A program made the position numbers and the translations under genes. A stretch of DNA of 64,000 nt, from assembly GCA_038040195.1 (NCBI GenBank), contig JBBPIR010000001.1, positions 331,661 to 395,660 on the forward strand. Direction: 5' to 3'. The notes below the pieces were generated by a model, which had not been told where the DNA came from, did no database searches, and was given only the letters and a program-made list of their open reading frames with translations. This DNA is from Chloroflexota bacterium. GTDB lineage: Bacteria > Chloroflexota > Limnocylindria > QHBO01. This document shows, piece by piece, positions 44,807-52,915 of this stretch; within the stretch, counting starts at the first letter, position 1, and the number at the start of each line of letters is the position of its first letter.

Positions 44807-45309
44807 GAGGCTCCGTTCACGATCTGGGCGTGGGCGGTGGCTTCCGCGACCGCACGGATCCGGCGGCGTACGTCGGGCGAGTAGGGCGGGCCGCCGGCGG
44901 ACTCGGCCCGCGCGGCCAGCTCGGCGAGTGTGGTCGCACCCAGCGTGGCATCGATCGAGGCGAACAGGCGCTCATAGGCCTCGTGGACTGAGCAAGGCTC
45001 GCGGTCGCACTGCTCGCCGCTGTTGACCCCGGCACACGGCATCTCCAGCAACGGACCGTCCAGGGTCCGAATCGCGGTGGCCAGGCTGATCTGGTCCGGC
45101 GGTCGGGCCAGCCGATAGCCGCCCGCCTGGCCGCGCGTGGCAGTCACCAGTCCGGCGCGTCGCAGGTCGGCCACCAGCTGCTCGAGGTAGGCGTGCGGCA
45201 GCCGTTCGCTGCGCGCCACGCTGGTGAGCGAGACCGGCTCCTGCCCCTCGGCCCGGGCCAACGCCAGCAGGACGCGGATGCCGTATTCGGATCGAGTGCT
45301 GATCTTCAT
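44803..45309 (-). CDS. Rrf2-family transcriptional regulator with Fe-S ligand cysteines (IscR/SufR-like)
   Basis: 168 residues from ATG 45309, chosen because Rrf2 proteins start MKISTR-; the longer frame adds 13 unrelated residues. The N-terminal winged helix contains the recognition segment LPHAYLEQLVADLRRAGLV and the wing RGQAGGYRLARP. Cys92, Cys101 and Cys106 (C-x8-C-x4-C) stand where E. coli IscR has Cys92, Cys98 and Cys104 for its [2Fe-2S] cluster. It probably senses Fe-S status and controls the operon it sits in, using the palindrome at 48381-48397. It lies between the Rieske gene and sufC. Confidence 0.88.
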   Translation of the reverse strand: MKISTRSEYGIRVLLALARAEGQEPVSLTSVARSERLPHAYLEQLVADLRRAGLVTATRGQAGGYRLARPPDQISLATAIRTLDGPLLEMPCAGVNSGEQCDREPCSVHEAYERLFASIDATLGATTLAELAARAESAGGPPYSPDVRRRIRAVAEATAHAQIVNGAS

Positions 45310-45319
45310 GACCGGTCTC

Positions 45320-45649
45320 TCATGGCAGTTCGACCAGGACCTCGTCATCCTCGACCTGCACAGGGTACGCCCGGACCGGGATCACGGGCGGCAGGGCCAG
45401 GACCCGGCCACTGAACAGGTCGAAGCGACCGCCGTGGCGCGGGCATTCGACCGCATCGCCGTCCAGCTCCCCCTCGCCCAGGTCGCCTTCATCGTGTGTA
45501 CACACATCGTCGATCGCGCCCCACCGCCCGTCGGTGGTCTGCCCCACGCACAGCGGCACGCCCTGCACCACCACGGTCACCACCGTCCCCGGGGTGACGT
45601 CGGCAGCGTGCAGGCCGGTGGCGAACCCGCGGGTCGTCATGATGCTCAT
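45320..45649 (-). CDS. Rieske [2Fe-2S] ferredoxin-like protein
   Basis: 109 residues. Cys50-x-His52 in DDVCTHDEGDLGEG and Cys69-x2-His72 in VECPRHGGRFD form the Rieske [2Fe-2S] site. The short length and the absence of a membrane anchor match the soluble ferredoxin partner of aromatic-ring dioxygenases and the SUF-associated Rieske proteins. The ATG overlaps the sufD stop, with AGGAGG 4 nt upstream. It may supply electrons during cluster assembly; that role is inferred from context. Confidence 0.9.
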   Translation of the reverse strand: MSIMTTRGFATGLHAADVTPGTVVTVVVQGVPLCVGQTTDGRWGAIDDVCTHDEGDLGEGELDGDAVECPRHGGRFDLFSGRVLALPPVIPVRAYPVQVEDDEVLVELP

Positions 45650-46911
45650 GCCGCCTCCTGACCGATGCGCGTCGCCAGCGCGGCCAGGACTCGGGCACGG
45701 ATGGGCTCGGAGCCGATGTCGGCCACCGCCCGCTCGAAGAAGCCGCGCACGATCATCCGCTCTGCCTCGTCGGCGGTCAGGCCGCGGGTCTGGGCGTAGA
45801 ACATCTGGATCGGGTCGATGGCCCCCGCCGTGGCGCCATGGCCGCAGCGCAGGATGTCATTGGTCTCGATTTCGAGGACCGGGATCGGCTCTGCGCCCGC
45901 GTTCGGGGAGAGCAGGAGGTTTCGGCATTCCTGGTAGGAGCTGGTCTGCTTGGCCTCCGGCCGTACCCGGGTCAGGCCGTAGAACGCGGAATGGGCCTGG
46001 TCGTAGAGGGCGGACAGGTACAGCAGGTCCGAAGTGGTGTGGCTGGCCAGCAGGTCCTGAATCGAGTTGATGTCGATCTTCTGGTCGTCGCCGGCCGCCA
46101 GCACGCCGAGAAGCTTGCTGGTGCCGCCCTTGCCGGCCATCAGGACCTCGACCCCGAGCTTGGTCACGCGTGAGCCGATCTCCGCGTTGAGGGTCGTCAC
46201 CTGTGCATCGGCGCCCACCACCACCCGCTGCGCTGACACGCGCCAGGCGCCGTCGCCGAGCAGCTGGAGACTCGCGTAGCGCACCCGGGACCCCCGCTCG
46301 GCTCGAACGTTCACCGTTCCGCCGAACCACCCGGCACCGCCGTCGGGAGAGGCGAACTCCTCGAGCAAAGTGACCTGCGAGTCCTCCCCGGCGACCACCA
46401 GGGTGACGGGGAATGCGGCCGCGTCCGCCCGCGACTGAACCGTTCGAGCCCGGAGGACCAGCTCGACCGTCACCTGCGGCGGGACGTACAGGAACGTCCC
46501 GGTGGTCCAGGCCGCCCGGGCCAGCTCCCAGAACGTGGCATGCGTCGCCGGACCGGGCGTGTCGTCGGTGAGATACGGGCGCACCAGTTCGGGGTGGCTG
46601 GCCACCGCCTCGGCCAGGGGCGTGAAGATGACGCCGCGAGCGGCGGCATCCGGGTCGAGGCCGGAGACCTCGGTGGTGGCCGTCTCGTCGAGCGGCGCAT
46701 CGATCGGGAGGCTGGCCAGCGACGTGCGGCGCCACTCCTCCTCGCTGCCGCTCGGCCAGGGCGTGGCGCGGTAGCGCTCCGCGCGCGTCAGACGCTCGGC
46801 GCCCAGCCAATCGGGTTCGCCGCGCGCGCTCGACAACGCCGCAATGGCCGACGGGTCGAAGGCTGCCGGGGAGAGGCGGACCGGAGTGGCGGTCTGAGCG
46901 CCAGTTGTCAT
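45646..46911 (-). CDS. sufD: Fe-S assembly scaffold SufD
   Basis: 421 residues. The C-terminal half is the SufBD beta-helix: VVVGADAQVTTLNAEIGSRV, KIDINSIQDLLASHTTSDLLYLSALYDQ, and LRCGHGATAGAIDPIQMFYAQTRGLT with the conserved His. The N-terminus is less conserved, as in other SufD proteins. It works with SufB and SufC as the scaffold and iron-entry complex. ATG at 46911 follows the sufB stop after 21 bp, in the context AACCGATG. Confidence 0.9.
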   Translation of the reverse strand: MTTGAQTATPVRLSPAAFDPSAIAALSSARGEPDWLGAERLTRAERYRATPWPSGSEEEWRRTSLASLPIDAPLDETATTEVSGLDPDAAARGVIFTPLAEAVASHPELVRPYLTDDTPGPATHATFWELARAAWTTGTFLYVPPQVTVELVLRARTVQSRADAAAFPVTLVVAGEDSQVTLLEEFASPDGGAGWFGGTVNVRAERGSRVRYASLQLLGDGAWRVSAQRVVVGADAQVTTLNAEIGSRVTKLGVEVLMAGKGGTSKLLGVLAAGDDQKIDINSIQDLLASHTTSDLLYLSALYDQAHSAFYGLTRVRPEAKQTSSYQECRNLLLSPNAGAEPIPVLEIETNDILRCGHGATAGAIDPIQMFYAQTRGLTADEAERMIVRGFFERAVADIGSEPIRARVLAALATRIGQEAA

Positions 46912-46932
46912 CGGTTCATGGGCGAAATCGGT

Positions 46933-48357
46933 CTAGCCGACCGCGCCCTCCATCTGGAGCTGGATGAGGCGATTCATCTCGACGGCGTACTCCATCGGCA
47001 GCTCCTTGACGATCGGCTCGATGAAGCCGTTGACGATCATGGCGCTCGCCTCGGCCTCGTTCATGCCGCGGCTCATCAGGTAGAAGAGCTGCTCGGAGCC
47101 GACCTTTGAGACGCTCGCCTCATGCCCGATGGTGACGTCCTCCTCGTCGATCTCCATGTACGGGTACGTGTCGGAGCGGGCCTCGTCGGAAAGGATCAGG
47201 GCATCGCAGCGGACCGTGGACTTCGACCGCTTGGAGCCGGGGTAGACCTTGATCAGGCCCCGGTAGCTGGTCCGGCCGGTCCCCATGCTGATGCTCTTGG
47301 AGGTGATCAGGCTGGTGGTGTTGGGAGCGGCATGGATGACCTTGCCGCCCGCGTCCTGGTGCTGGCCGCTCCCGGCGAAGGCGATGCTCAGGACCTCTCC
47401 ATGGGCCCGCTCACCGAGGAGATAGATGCTTGGGTACTTCATCGTCAGGTGGGATCCCAGGTTGCCGTCAACCCACTCCATCACGGAGTCCTCGTAGGCC
47501 ACGGCCCGCTTGGTGACCAGGTTGTAGACGTTGTGGCTCCAGTTCTGGATGGTCGTGTAGCGCACCCGGGCGCCCTTCTTGACGATGATCTCGACCACCG
47601 CCGAGTGGAGGCTGGCGGTCGTGAAGGACGGGGCCGTGCAACCCTCGACGTAGTGCACGCTCGATCCCTCGTCGGCAATGATCAGGGTCCGCTCGAACTG
47701 GCCCATGTTCTCGGTGTTGATCCGGAAGTAGGCCTGCAGCGGCAGCTCGACGTGGACGCCCGGCGGCACGTAGATGAAGCTCCCGCCTGACCACACGGCG
47801 GTGTTCAGGGCAGCGAGCTTGTTGTCGTTGGCGGGGATGACCGTGCCGAAGTACTCCCTGAACATCTCGGGGTACTTGATCAGGGCCTCATCGGTCCCCA
47901 GGAAGATGACACCCAGTTTTTCCAGGTCGGCGCGGATGTTGTGGTAGACGACTTCAGAGTCGTACTGCCCGCCCACCCCGGCCAGGTACTTCTTCTCGGC
48001 CTCGGGGATGCCCAGCCGGTCGTACGTGCGCCGGATGTAGTCGGGCACGTCGTCCCAGGACTGGACCGCCTTGTCGGTGGCCGTCACGTAGTAGTAGATG
48101 TCCTGAAAATCGATCTCGCTCATGTCCCCGCCCCAGGTCGGCATGGGCCGCTTTTCGAAATGCCGATACGCCTTGAGCCGGTTGTCGGTCATCCACTGCG
48201 GCTCGCCCTTGATGCGACTGATCTCCTCCACAACCGCGGCGCTAAGCCCCTTCTTCATGACGTGCAGGGGCTTCATCTCCGAGTCGTGCCAGCCGTACTT
48301 GTAGCCGGCGGGGACCTGGGTCAGAGCGGGGTTCGGAGTGGGGTTGGGAAGGGTCAT
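46933..48357 (-). CDS. sufB: Fe-S assembly scaffold SufB
   Basis: 474 residues, the normal length. [20 protein letters not shown] and [11 protein letters not shown] at the N-terminus, [61 protein letters not shown], and the end block [21 protein letters not shown] are diagnostic of SufB. It builds nascent Fe-S clusters with SufC and SufD. The ATG at 48357 has GGGAG 4 nt upstream. It is the first gene of the minus-strand run that ends with the JAMM protease. Confidence 0.96.
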   Translation of the reverse strand: MTLPNPTPNPALTQVPAGYKYGWHDSEMKPLHVMKKGLSAAVVEEISRIKGEPQWMTDNRLKAYRHFEKRPMPTWGGDMSEIDFQDIYYYVTATDKAVQSWDDVPDYIRRTYDRLGIPEAEKKYLAGVGGQYDSEVVYHNIRADLEKLGVIFLGTDEALIKYPEMFREYFGTVIPANDNKLAALNTAVWSGGSFIYVPPGVHVELPLQAYFRINTENMGQFERTLIIADEGSSVHYVEGCTAPSFTTASLHSAVVEIIVKKGARVRYTTIQNWSHNVYNLVTKRAVAYEDSVMEWVDGNLGSHLTMKYPSIYLLGERAHGEVLSIAFAGSGQHQDAGGKVIHAAPNTTSLITSKSISMGTGRTSYRGLIKVYPGSKRSKSTVRCDALILSDEARSDTYPYMEIDEEDVTIGHEASVSKVGSEQLFYLMSRGMNEAEASAMIVNGFIEPIVKELPMEYAVEMNRLIQLQMEGAVG

Positions 48358-48380
48358 GTGACTCCCGATTCATGCCTAAT

Positions 48381-48397
48381 CCGACTCATTCAGTCGG
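48381..48397. promoter_or_regulatory. IscR-like palindrome (probable Rrf2 operator) upstream of sufB
   Basis: CCGACTCATTCAGTCGG is a perfect 6-bp inverted repeat with a 5-bp centre, 24 bp upstream of the sufB start codon. Its YYGACT-N5-AGTCRR form is the core of the E. coli IscR type 1 site. The Rrf2 gene in the same run makes it the likely operator. A transcript would also fold it into a hairpin, but it has no T-run, so it is not a terminator. Confidence 0.65.
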
Positions 48398-48463
48398 GGA
48401 TGCGAGCATCATCCTCCCTGGGCCGAGATCGGTCAACCGGACCGATGGCCCCGGCCGGCCGCG

Positions 48464-48492
48464 TTGACACCGGACGCCCCGACCGATACCGT
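48464..48492 (+). promoter_or_regulatory. -35/-10 promoter upstream of rsgA
   Basis: TTGACA (48464-48469), an exactly 17-bp spacer, and TACCGT (48487-48492). It is the best -35 match in the window. Transcription would start near 48499. The 48358-48672 interval otherwise holds the sufB operator, this promoter and the 21-codon ORF below. Confidence 0.6.
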
Positions 48493-48532
48493 CGGGAGCC
48501 TCATCACTCGCAGGCGAAAAGGAGACGCACCG

Positions 48533-48598
48533 ATGACGACGCCCGTTGTCCTCGACCGGTCGCGCTCGCGCCTGCCCGGAGCGACATTCCCGGCCTGA
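48533..48598 (+). CDS. Possible 21-residue leader peptide upstream of rsgA
   Basis: ATG preceded by AAAAGGAG at 8 nt, the strongest ribosome binding site in this region. It opens a frame MTTPVVLDRSRSRLPGATFP ending in TGA at 48598, then 74 nt before the rsgA TTG. It lies just downstream of the TTGACA promoter. It may be a translated leader or the relic of a longer N-terminal region. No family is recognised. Confidence 0.35.
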   Translation: MTTPVVLDRSRSRLPGATFPA

Positions 48599-48672
48599 TC
48601 CGGCCGCCGGCCGCTCCTCGTACCCGCGGGCGCGCTCCTCGTGGACTTTCCCCACTCGAAGGAGTCGCACCC

Positions 48673-49590
48673 TTGTCCGTTTCCACCCTCAGCGGGACCG
48701 TGCTGCGCGCGCGCAGCGGGTTCTACACCGTGACAACCGAATCCGGCACCTACGAGTGCCAGCTCCGCGGCCGCCTGAAGCGTGAGCGCCAGTCCGAGGA
48801 CCTGGTAGTCATTGGCGACCGGGTGACGCTGACGCCCCTCGGCGAGGCCGAAGGCCTGATCGAAGGGGTCGGCCCCCGGCGGAGCCGGTTCTCGCGTCGC
48901 CAGCCCGGTGGCCGGGGCGCCTGGAAGGAAGACCTGATGGTCGCCAACCTGGACCAGCTGGTCGTCGTATTCGCGTGCGCCGATCCGGTCCCCCATGTGC
49001 GCATGCTCGACCGTTTCCTGGTCATTGCCGAGCACAACCAAGTTGAGACTCTCATCGTGGCCAACAAGCTCGACCTCTGCGGACCGCAGGCCGCGGAGGC
49101 CGTGTTCGGGGCGTACGAGCGCATCGGCTACCCGGTGCTGTACGCCAGTGCCCGAACCGGGCAGGGCGTTGCGGAGCTCCGTGAGCGCCTGGCCGGCCGC
49201 ATCAGCCTGGTGGCCGGTCCTTCGGGCGTGGGCAAGAGCACCCTCCTCAACGCCGTCCATCCCGGCCTCAACCTTGCCACCGGGCCGATCAGCGAGGCGC
49301 TCCACAAGGGACGCCACACCACGACCCTGGCCGAGCTGCTGCCCGTGGATGGACCGATGGGCGGGCACGTGGCCGACTCGCCCGGACTGCGGCAGATGGG
49401 GTTGTGGCAGATCCCGCCCGACGAGCTGGCGTGGTGCTACCCGGAACTCCGCCCCCACCTCGGGAACTGCCGTTTCGCGGACTGCTCCCACGGCCCCGAG
49501 CCGGGGTGCGCGATCACCGCCGCCGCCGCGAGCGGGGCGATCAGCCCTGCCCGCATGGACTCCTATCGTCGCCTGGTGGCGAGCACCTAG
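48673..49590 (+). CDS. rsgA: Ribosome small subunit-dependent GTPase A
   Basis: 305 residues from a TTG start, chosen because GAAGGAG lies 8 nt upstream and the OB-fold domain begins there (STLSGTVLRARSGFYTV). The GTPase is circularly permuted: G4 VANKLDL comes first, then G1 GPSGVGKSTLLNAV and G3 DSPGLRQMGL. The C-terminal zinc motif CRFADCSHGPEPGC is present. RsgA tests 30S maturation. The frame stays open far upstream of 48673 antisense to sufB, which is not coding. Confidence 0.93.
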   Translation: MSVSTLSGTVLRARSGFYTVTTESGTYECQLRGRLKRERQSEDLVVIGDRVTLTPLGEAEGLIEGVGPRRSRFSRRQPGGRGAWKEDLMVANLDQLVVVFACADPVPHVRMLDRFLVIAEHNQVETLIVANKLDLCGPQAAEAVFGAYERIGYPVLYASARTGQGVAELRERLAGRISLVAGPSGVGKSTLLNAVHPGLNLATGPISEALHKGRHTTTLAELLPVDGPMGGHVADSPGLRQMGLWQIPPDELAWCYPELRPHLGNCRFADCSHGPEPGCAITAAAASGAISPARMDSYRRLVAST

Positions 49591-49626
49591 CACCACCCAA
49601 TTCGCGGTGCAGGCGCGCACCGTCAT

Positions 49627-49632
49627 TACAAT
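49627..49632 (+). promoter_or_regulatory. -10 element (TACAAT) before the metallohydrolase gene
   Basis: TACAAT is 10 nt upstream of the ATG at 49643. There is no Shine-Dalgarno between them. Confidence 0.5.
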
Positions 49633-49642
49633 CGGCAGTCCG

Positions 49643-50335
49643 ATGGAAATCGCCCCTCACGTCCACTCCGTCCAGCTGCTGGGCGCGAACGCGTTCCTGA
49701 TCGCCGAGAAGCGGCTGACCGTGATCGATGCCGGGCTGGCCGGCTCGCGACCACTCCTCCTGCGCTACCTCCGCCAGATCGACCGCTCGATCGACGAGCT
49801 GGATCGGATCATCTGCACCCATGGCCATCCCGATCACGTGGGCGGCGTCCGTGAACTGCTGGACGAGGACCGGATCGAGGTCTTCGTCCATCCCGCCGAC
49901 CTGGAGGGCGTGAGCCTCACCCTGCGAGAGGCGCTGGCTGCCCCCCAGGGCGGCACTCGGCTCGGCCATCTGCTCCAGTACGTGACGCCCCATCCGGGAG
50001 CGGCGGCGCCCCTGGGCGACGGGGACGTGCTCCCCGTCCTGGGGGGCCTGGAAGTGATCCACACCCCGGGCCACACGCCGGGCAGCGTGTGCCTGTATGC
50101 GCGGGGACCGCGGATCCTGTTCACGGGCGATGTGCTCCAGGTCCGCTTCGGGAAGCTGGCCTTCGCCAGCCCGATCTTCAGCCACGACCACGCCCAGGCT
50201 CGCGCATCGGTTCAACGCCTGGTCCACCTGGACGTGGATATCATTGCCTTTAGCCACTACCGGCCGATGCGTGAGGGCGCCTCGGCCGCGCTGGCGGGAC
50301 TCGCCCGCCAGGCCGCCACCGGCCGATCGGGCTGA
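49643..50335 (+). CDS. Metallo-beta-lactamase-fold hydrolase
   Basis: 230 residues. ICTHGHPDHVGGVREL is the zinc HxHxDH motif, VIHTPGHTPGSVCLY holds the next His, LFTGDVL the bridging Asp, and FSHYRPM the last His. It is of the glyoxalase-II-like branch. The start is set by the upstream TACAAT and by the beta strand that begins HSVQLLGANAFLI. The acyl-CoA-synthetase-like gene follows 12 bp downstream on the same strand, so a thioester substrate is possible but unproven. Confidence 0.82.
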   Translation: MEIAPHVHSVQLLGANAFLIAEKRLTVIDAGLAGSRPLLLRYLRQIDRSIDELDRIICTHGHPDHVGGVRELLDEDRIEVFVHPADLEGVSLTLREALAAPQGGTRLGHLLQYVTPHPGAAAPLGDGDVLPVLGGLEVIHTPGHTPGSVCLYARGPRILFTGDVLQVRFGKLAFASPIFSHDHAQARASVQRLVHLDVDIIAFSHYRPMREGASAALAGLARQAATGRSG

Positions 50336-50347
50336 CCTGGAGTGACG

Positions 50348-52915
50348 ATGGAGACCGTTCTCGAACTCGTCCAGGATTCGGTCAGGCGGTTCGACCGCAA
50401 GCCGTTCCTCCTCATCCGACCGGGCTTCCGGACGCGCGTCACGCGCTACCGAGACCTGGGCCGGCTCTTGCCGCGCGTGGGCCGCGTCCTGCGCGACCAA
50501 GGCCTTCAGCCGGGCGATCGGGCCATCATCTGGGCCGTGAACCGCCCCGAGTGGGGTATCAGCTTCCTGGGCGCCGTGCACGCGGGAATCGTTCTCGTCC
50601 CGCTCGACGTGCGGAGCGCGCCCGACTTCGCCGCCAAGGTGGCCGCCAAGACGCGTGCCAGCCTGGTCCTGGCATCGGCTCAGACCGCGGCCCAGGCGGC
50701 CGGCCTGGGGTTGCCCGTGCTCCTCATCGAACGGGTTCCAGACCTGGCCCGGCGGGCCGAGCCGTTGCCGGCCGCCGACATCGGTCCTGACGACCTGGTC
50801 GAGGTGGTCTTCACGTCAGGCACCACCGGTGAGCCGAAGGGGGCCATGCTCACCCACCGCAATATCGCCAGCAATGCGCAGGCCCTGCTCAAGGTCTTCC
50901 CGCTCGGGCCCAAGGAGCGGATGCTCTCGGTCCTGCCGCTGTCGCACATGTTCGAGCAGTCGCCCGGTTTCCTGGCACCCATGCACGCCGGGGCCAGCAT
51001 CGTGTATCCGGTCAGCCGCCAGCCGTCGGTCCTGCTCCGGACGTTCCGCGACTTCAAGGTGAGCATCCTGCTCATCGTCCCGCAGGGCCTGAAGCTGCTG
51101 GACAACGCGATCGAGCGCAAGGTGGACCAGGGCGGGAAGCGCGCGACCTTCGAGAAGCTCCACCGCTGGGCGGCGCATGTGCCGCGCTTCGTCAAGCGGC
51201 TGCTCTTCCGACCGGTGCTGCGCAGCTTTGGCGGGCGGCTCCACACCATCGGCATCGGTGGGGCGGCCATGGACCCCGACCTGGGTCGTCGATGGGCGGA
51301 CATGGGCCTCGACGTCCTCCAGGGCTATGGCGCCACCGAGCTGGGGCCGTTGGTCAGCTTCACCCGGAAGGAGCGAAACCGGATTGGAAGCGTGGGCGAG
51401 GTCATCCCCGGGGTCGAGATGGAGATCGCCGGTGACGGCGAGGTTCTGGTCCGCGGGCCGAACGTCTTTGCCGGGTACTGGGAGGACCCGGAGAAGACCG
51501 CCGAGGCGATCGACGCGCAGGGCTGGTACCACACCGGGGACATCGGCGAGATCAGCCCGGAGGGGTTCCTTACCCTGCGCGGCCGGAAGAAGGACATGCT
51601 GGCTATGCCTGACGGAACGAAGGTGTACCCGGAGGACATCGAAGCGGTCCTGGCCAGGGACGAGCGGATCCAGGACGCCACCGTGGTCGGCTTTCCGATC
51701 GGCCCCAACCTGAAGATCCACGCCGTATTCCTGATCGACGACAGCGAGGAGCCGGAGCTGGTCGAGGCGGTCGTCCGCGACGCCAATGCCAAGCTGGGCG
51801 CGCATCAGCAGATCCGCTCGCACTCGTTATGGGCCGATGACGACTTCCCGCGGACGCACACGTTGAAAGTGAAGAAACGGGAGGTCATTGCCCGATTGGA
51901 GGCCGATGCCGCTGCCGCTGCGGGCGTGCCGGGCGTGGCGGTCGCTGATTCCGGTGCCGGAGCCGATCAGCCGCCGGCAGGCGCTCCGACACTGGCGGAG
52001 GGGACGCTCGGGACCCTGATCCCGCTGGTGGCCTCCATCGCCGAGGTTCCGCCTGAAGCCGTTCTGCCGACCGCCCGACTGTCATCGGACCTGAACATGG
52101 ACTCTCTCCAGCGGGTTGAGCTGCTGGGAGTCATCGAGGAGGAGCTCGGGGTCTTCGTGGACGATTCGGCCCTGGATCCGGAGGCCACCGTGGGCCAGAT
52201 CGCGGCCCTCGTCGACGCCTCCCGCGAGCTGCCCCACGACACGGGAATCCTGGGTTGGCCGCTCAATCCGCTGCCCCGGGCGCTGGGGATGGCCGTCCAG
52301 GAGCTGATCACGGCGCCTGTCCTCAACCTGTTCTATCGGATCGGCATCCGCGGCCAGGAGAATCTGGTGGGGCTGGAGGGCCCGGTCATCTTCGCCTCCA
52401 ACCACTGTCTTCACACCGACAACCAGATCGTCATGTCGTCGCTGCCGTTCGCATGGCGCTGGCGCCTCTCGGTGGCCGCGTCCGCGGAGCGGGTGTGGAG
52501 CAACCCGGCTATGGCCCTCGCCGGCGGGATGCTGGCCAACGCCTTTCCCATCGCCCGTGAGGGCGGCGTGCGGCGCAGCCTGGAGCTGCTCGGGGCCCGG
52601 CTGGATCGTCGCTTCAGCATCCTCATCTACCCTGAGGGCAAGCTGACCGTTGGGGGGCCGATGCAGCCGTTCCTGGCCGGTACCGGACTGGTCGCGGTTG
52701 AGGGTGCAACTGCTGTGGTGCCCATCAAGCTGCGCATCAACCGGATGAGCCGCCTGGAGGCCGCCTGGGGGGCGGCATCCGCCAGGACCCCGCTCAACGG
52801 AGCTGCCTGGCGGGGCGACGTGGACGTCATCTACGGCGAACCCATCTGGTTCAGCTCTGACACCACTCCGGCCCAAGCCACGGATCGGTTGGAAGAGGCG
52901 CTCGCCGCGCTCTAG
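50348..52915 (+). CDS. Three-domain acyl-activating/acyltransferase protein (Aas-like): AMP ligase, acyl carrier, PlsC
   Basis: 855 residues. Residues 1-515 are an adenylating ligase: VFTSGTTGEPKGAML, GYGATELGP, WYHTGDIGEI and the late KVKKRE lysine. Residues about 550-625 are an acyl carrier domain with the phosphopantetheine Ser in LNMDSLQRVELL. Residues about 650-855 are an acyltransferase with the HX4D motif in ASNHCLHTDN and ILIYPEGKL. Acyl chains could be activated, loaded on the internal carrier and passed to a lysolipid. E. coli Aas has ligase and acyltransferase domains in the other order and no carrier. ATG 50348 has GGAG 5 nt upstream; a GTG at 50342 is possible. Confidence 0.88.
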   Translation: METVLELVQDSVRRFDRKPFLLIRPGFRTRVTRYRDLGRLLPRVGRVLRDQGLQPGDRAIIWAVNRPEWGISFLGAVHAGIVLVPLDVRSAPDFAAKVAAKTRASLVLASAQTAAQAAGLGLPVLLIERVPDLARRAEPLPAADIGPDDLVEVVFTSGTTGEPKGAMLTHRNIASNAQALLKVFPLGPKERMLSVLPLSHMFEQSPGFLAPMHAGASIVYPVSRQPSVLLRTFRDFKVSILLIVPQGLKLLDNAIERKVDQGGKRATFEKLHRWAAHVPRFVKRLLFRPVLRSFGGRLHTIGIGGAAMDPDLGRRWADMGLDVLQGYGATELGPLVSFTRKERNRIGSVGEVIPGVEMEIAGDGEVLVRGPNVFAGYWEDPEKTAEAIDAQGWYHTGDIGEISPEGFLTLRGRKKDMLAMPDGTKVYPEDIEAVLARDERIQDATVVGFPIGPNLKIHAVFLIDDSEEPELVEAVVRDANAKLGAHQQIRSHSLWADDDFPRTHTLKVKKREVIARLEADAAAAAGVPGVAVADSGAGADQPPAGAPTLAEGTLGTLIPLVASIAEVPPEAVLPTARLSSDLNMDSLQRVELLGVIEEELGVFVDDSALDPEATVGQIAALVDASRELPHDTGILGWPLNPLPRALGMAVQELITAPVLNLFYRIGIRGQENLVGLEGPVIFASNHCLHTDNQIVMSSLPFAWRWRLSVAASAERVWSNPAMALAGGMLANAFPIAREGGVRRSLELLGARLDRRFSILIYPEGKLTVGGPMQPFLAGTGLVAVEGATAVVPIKLRINRMSRLEAAWGAASARTPLNGAAWRGDVDVIYGEPIWFSSDTTPAQATDRLEEALAAL

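Noticed and set aside
48381-48397. The sufB-upstream palindrome as an intrinsic terminator
   Set aside because: It has no T-run on either strand and lies upstream of both divergent genes, so it fits an operator better.
47941-48672. Upstream extension of the rsgA frame across sufB
   Set aside because: The extension is antisense to sufB and includes the sufB promoter region; GAAGGAG before TTG 48673 and the OB-fold start mark the true beginning.
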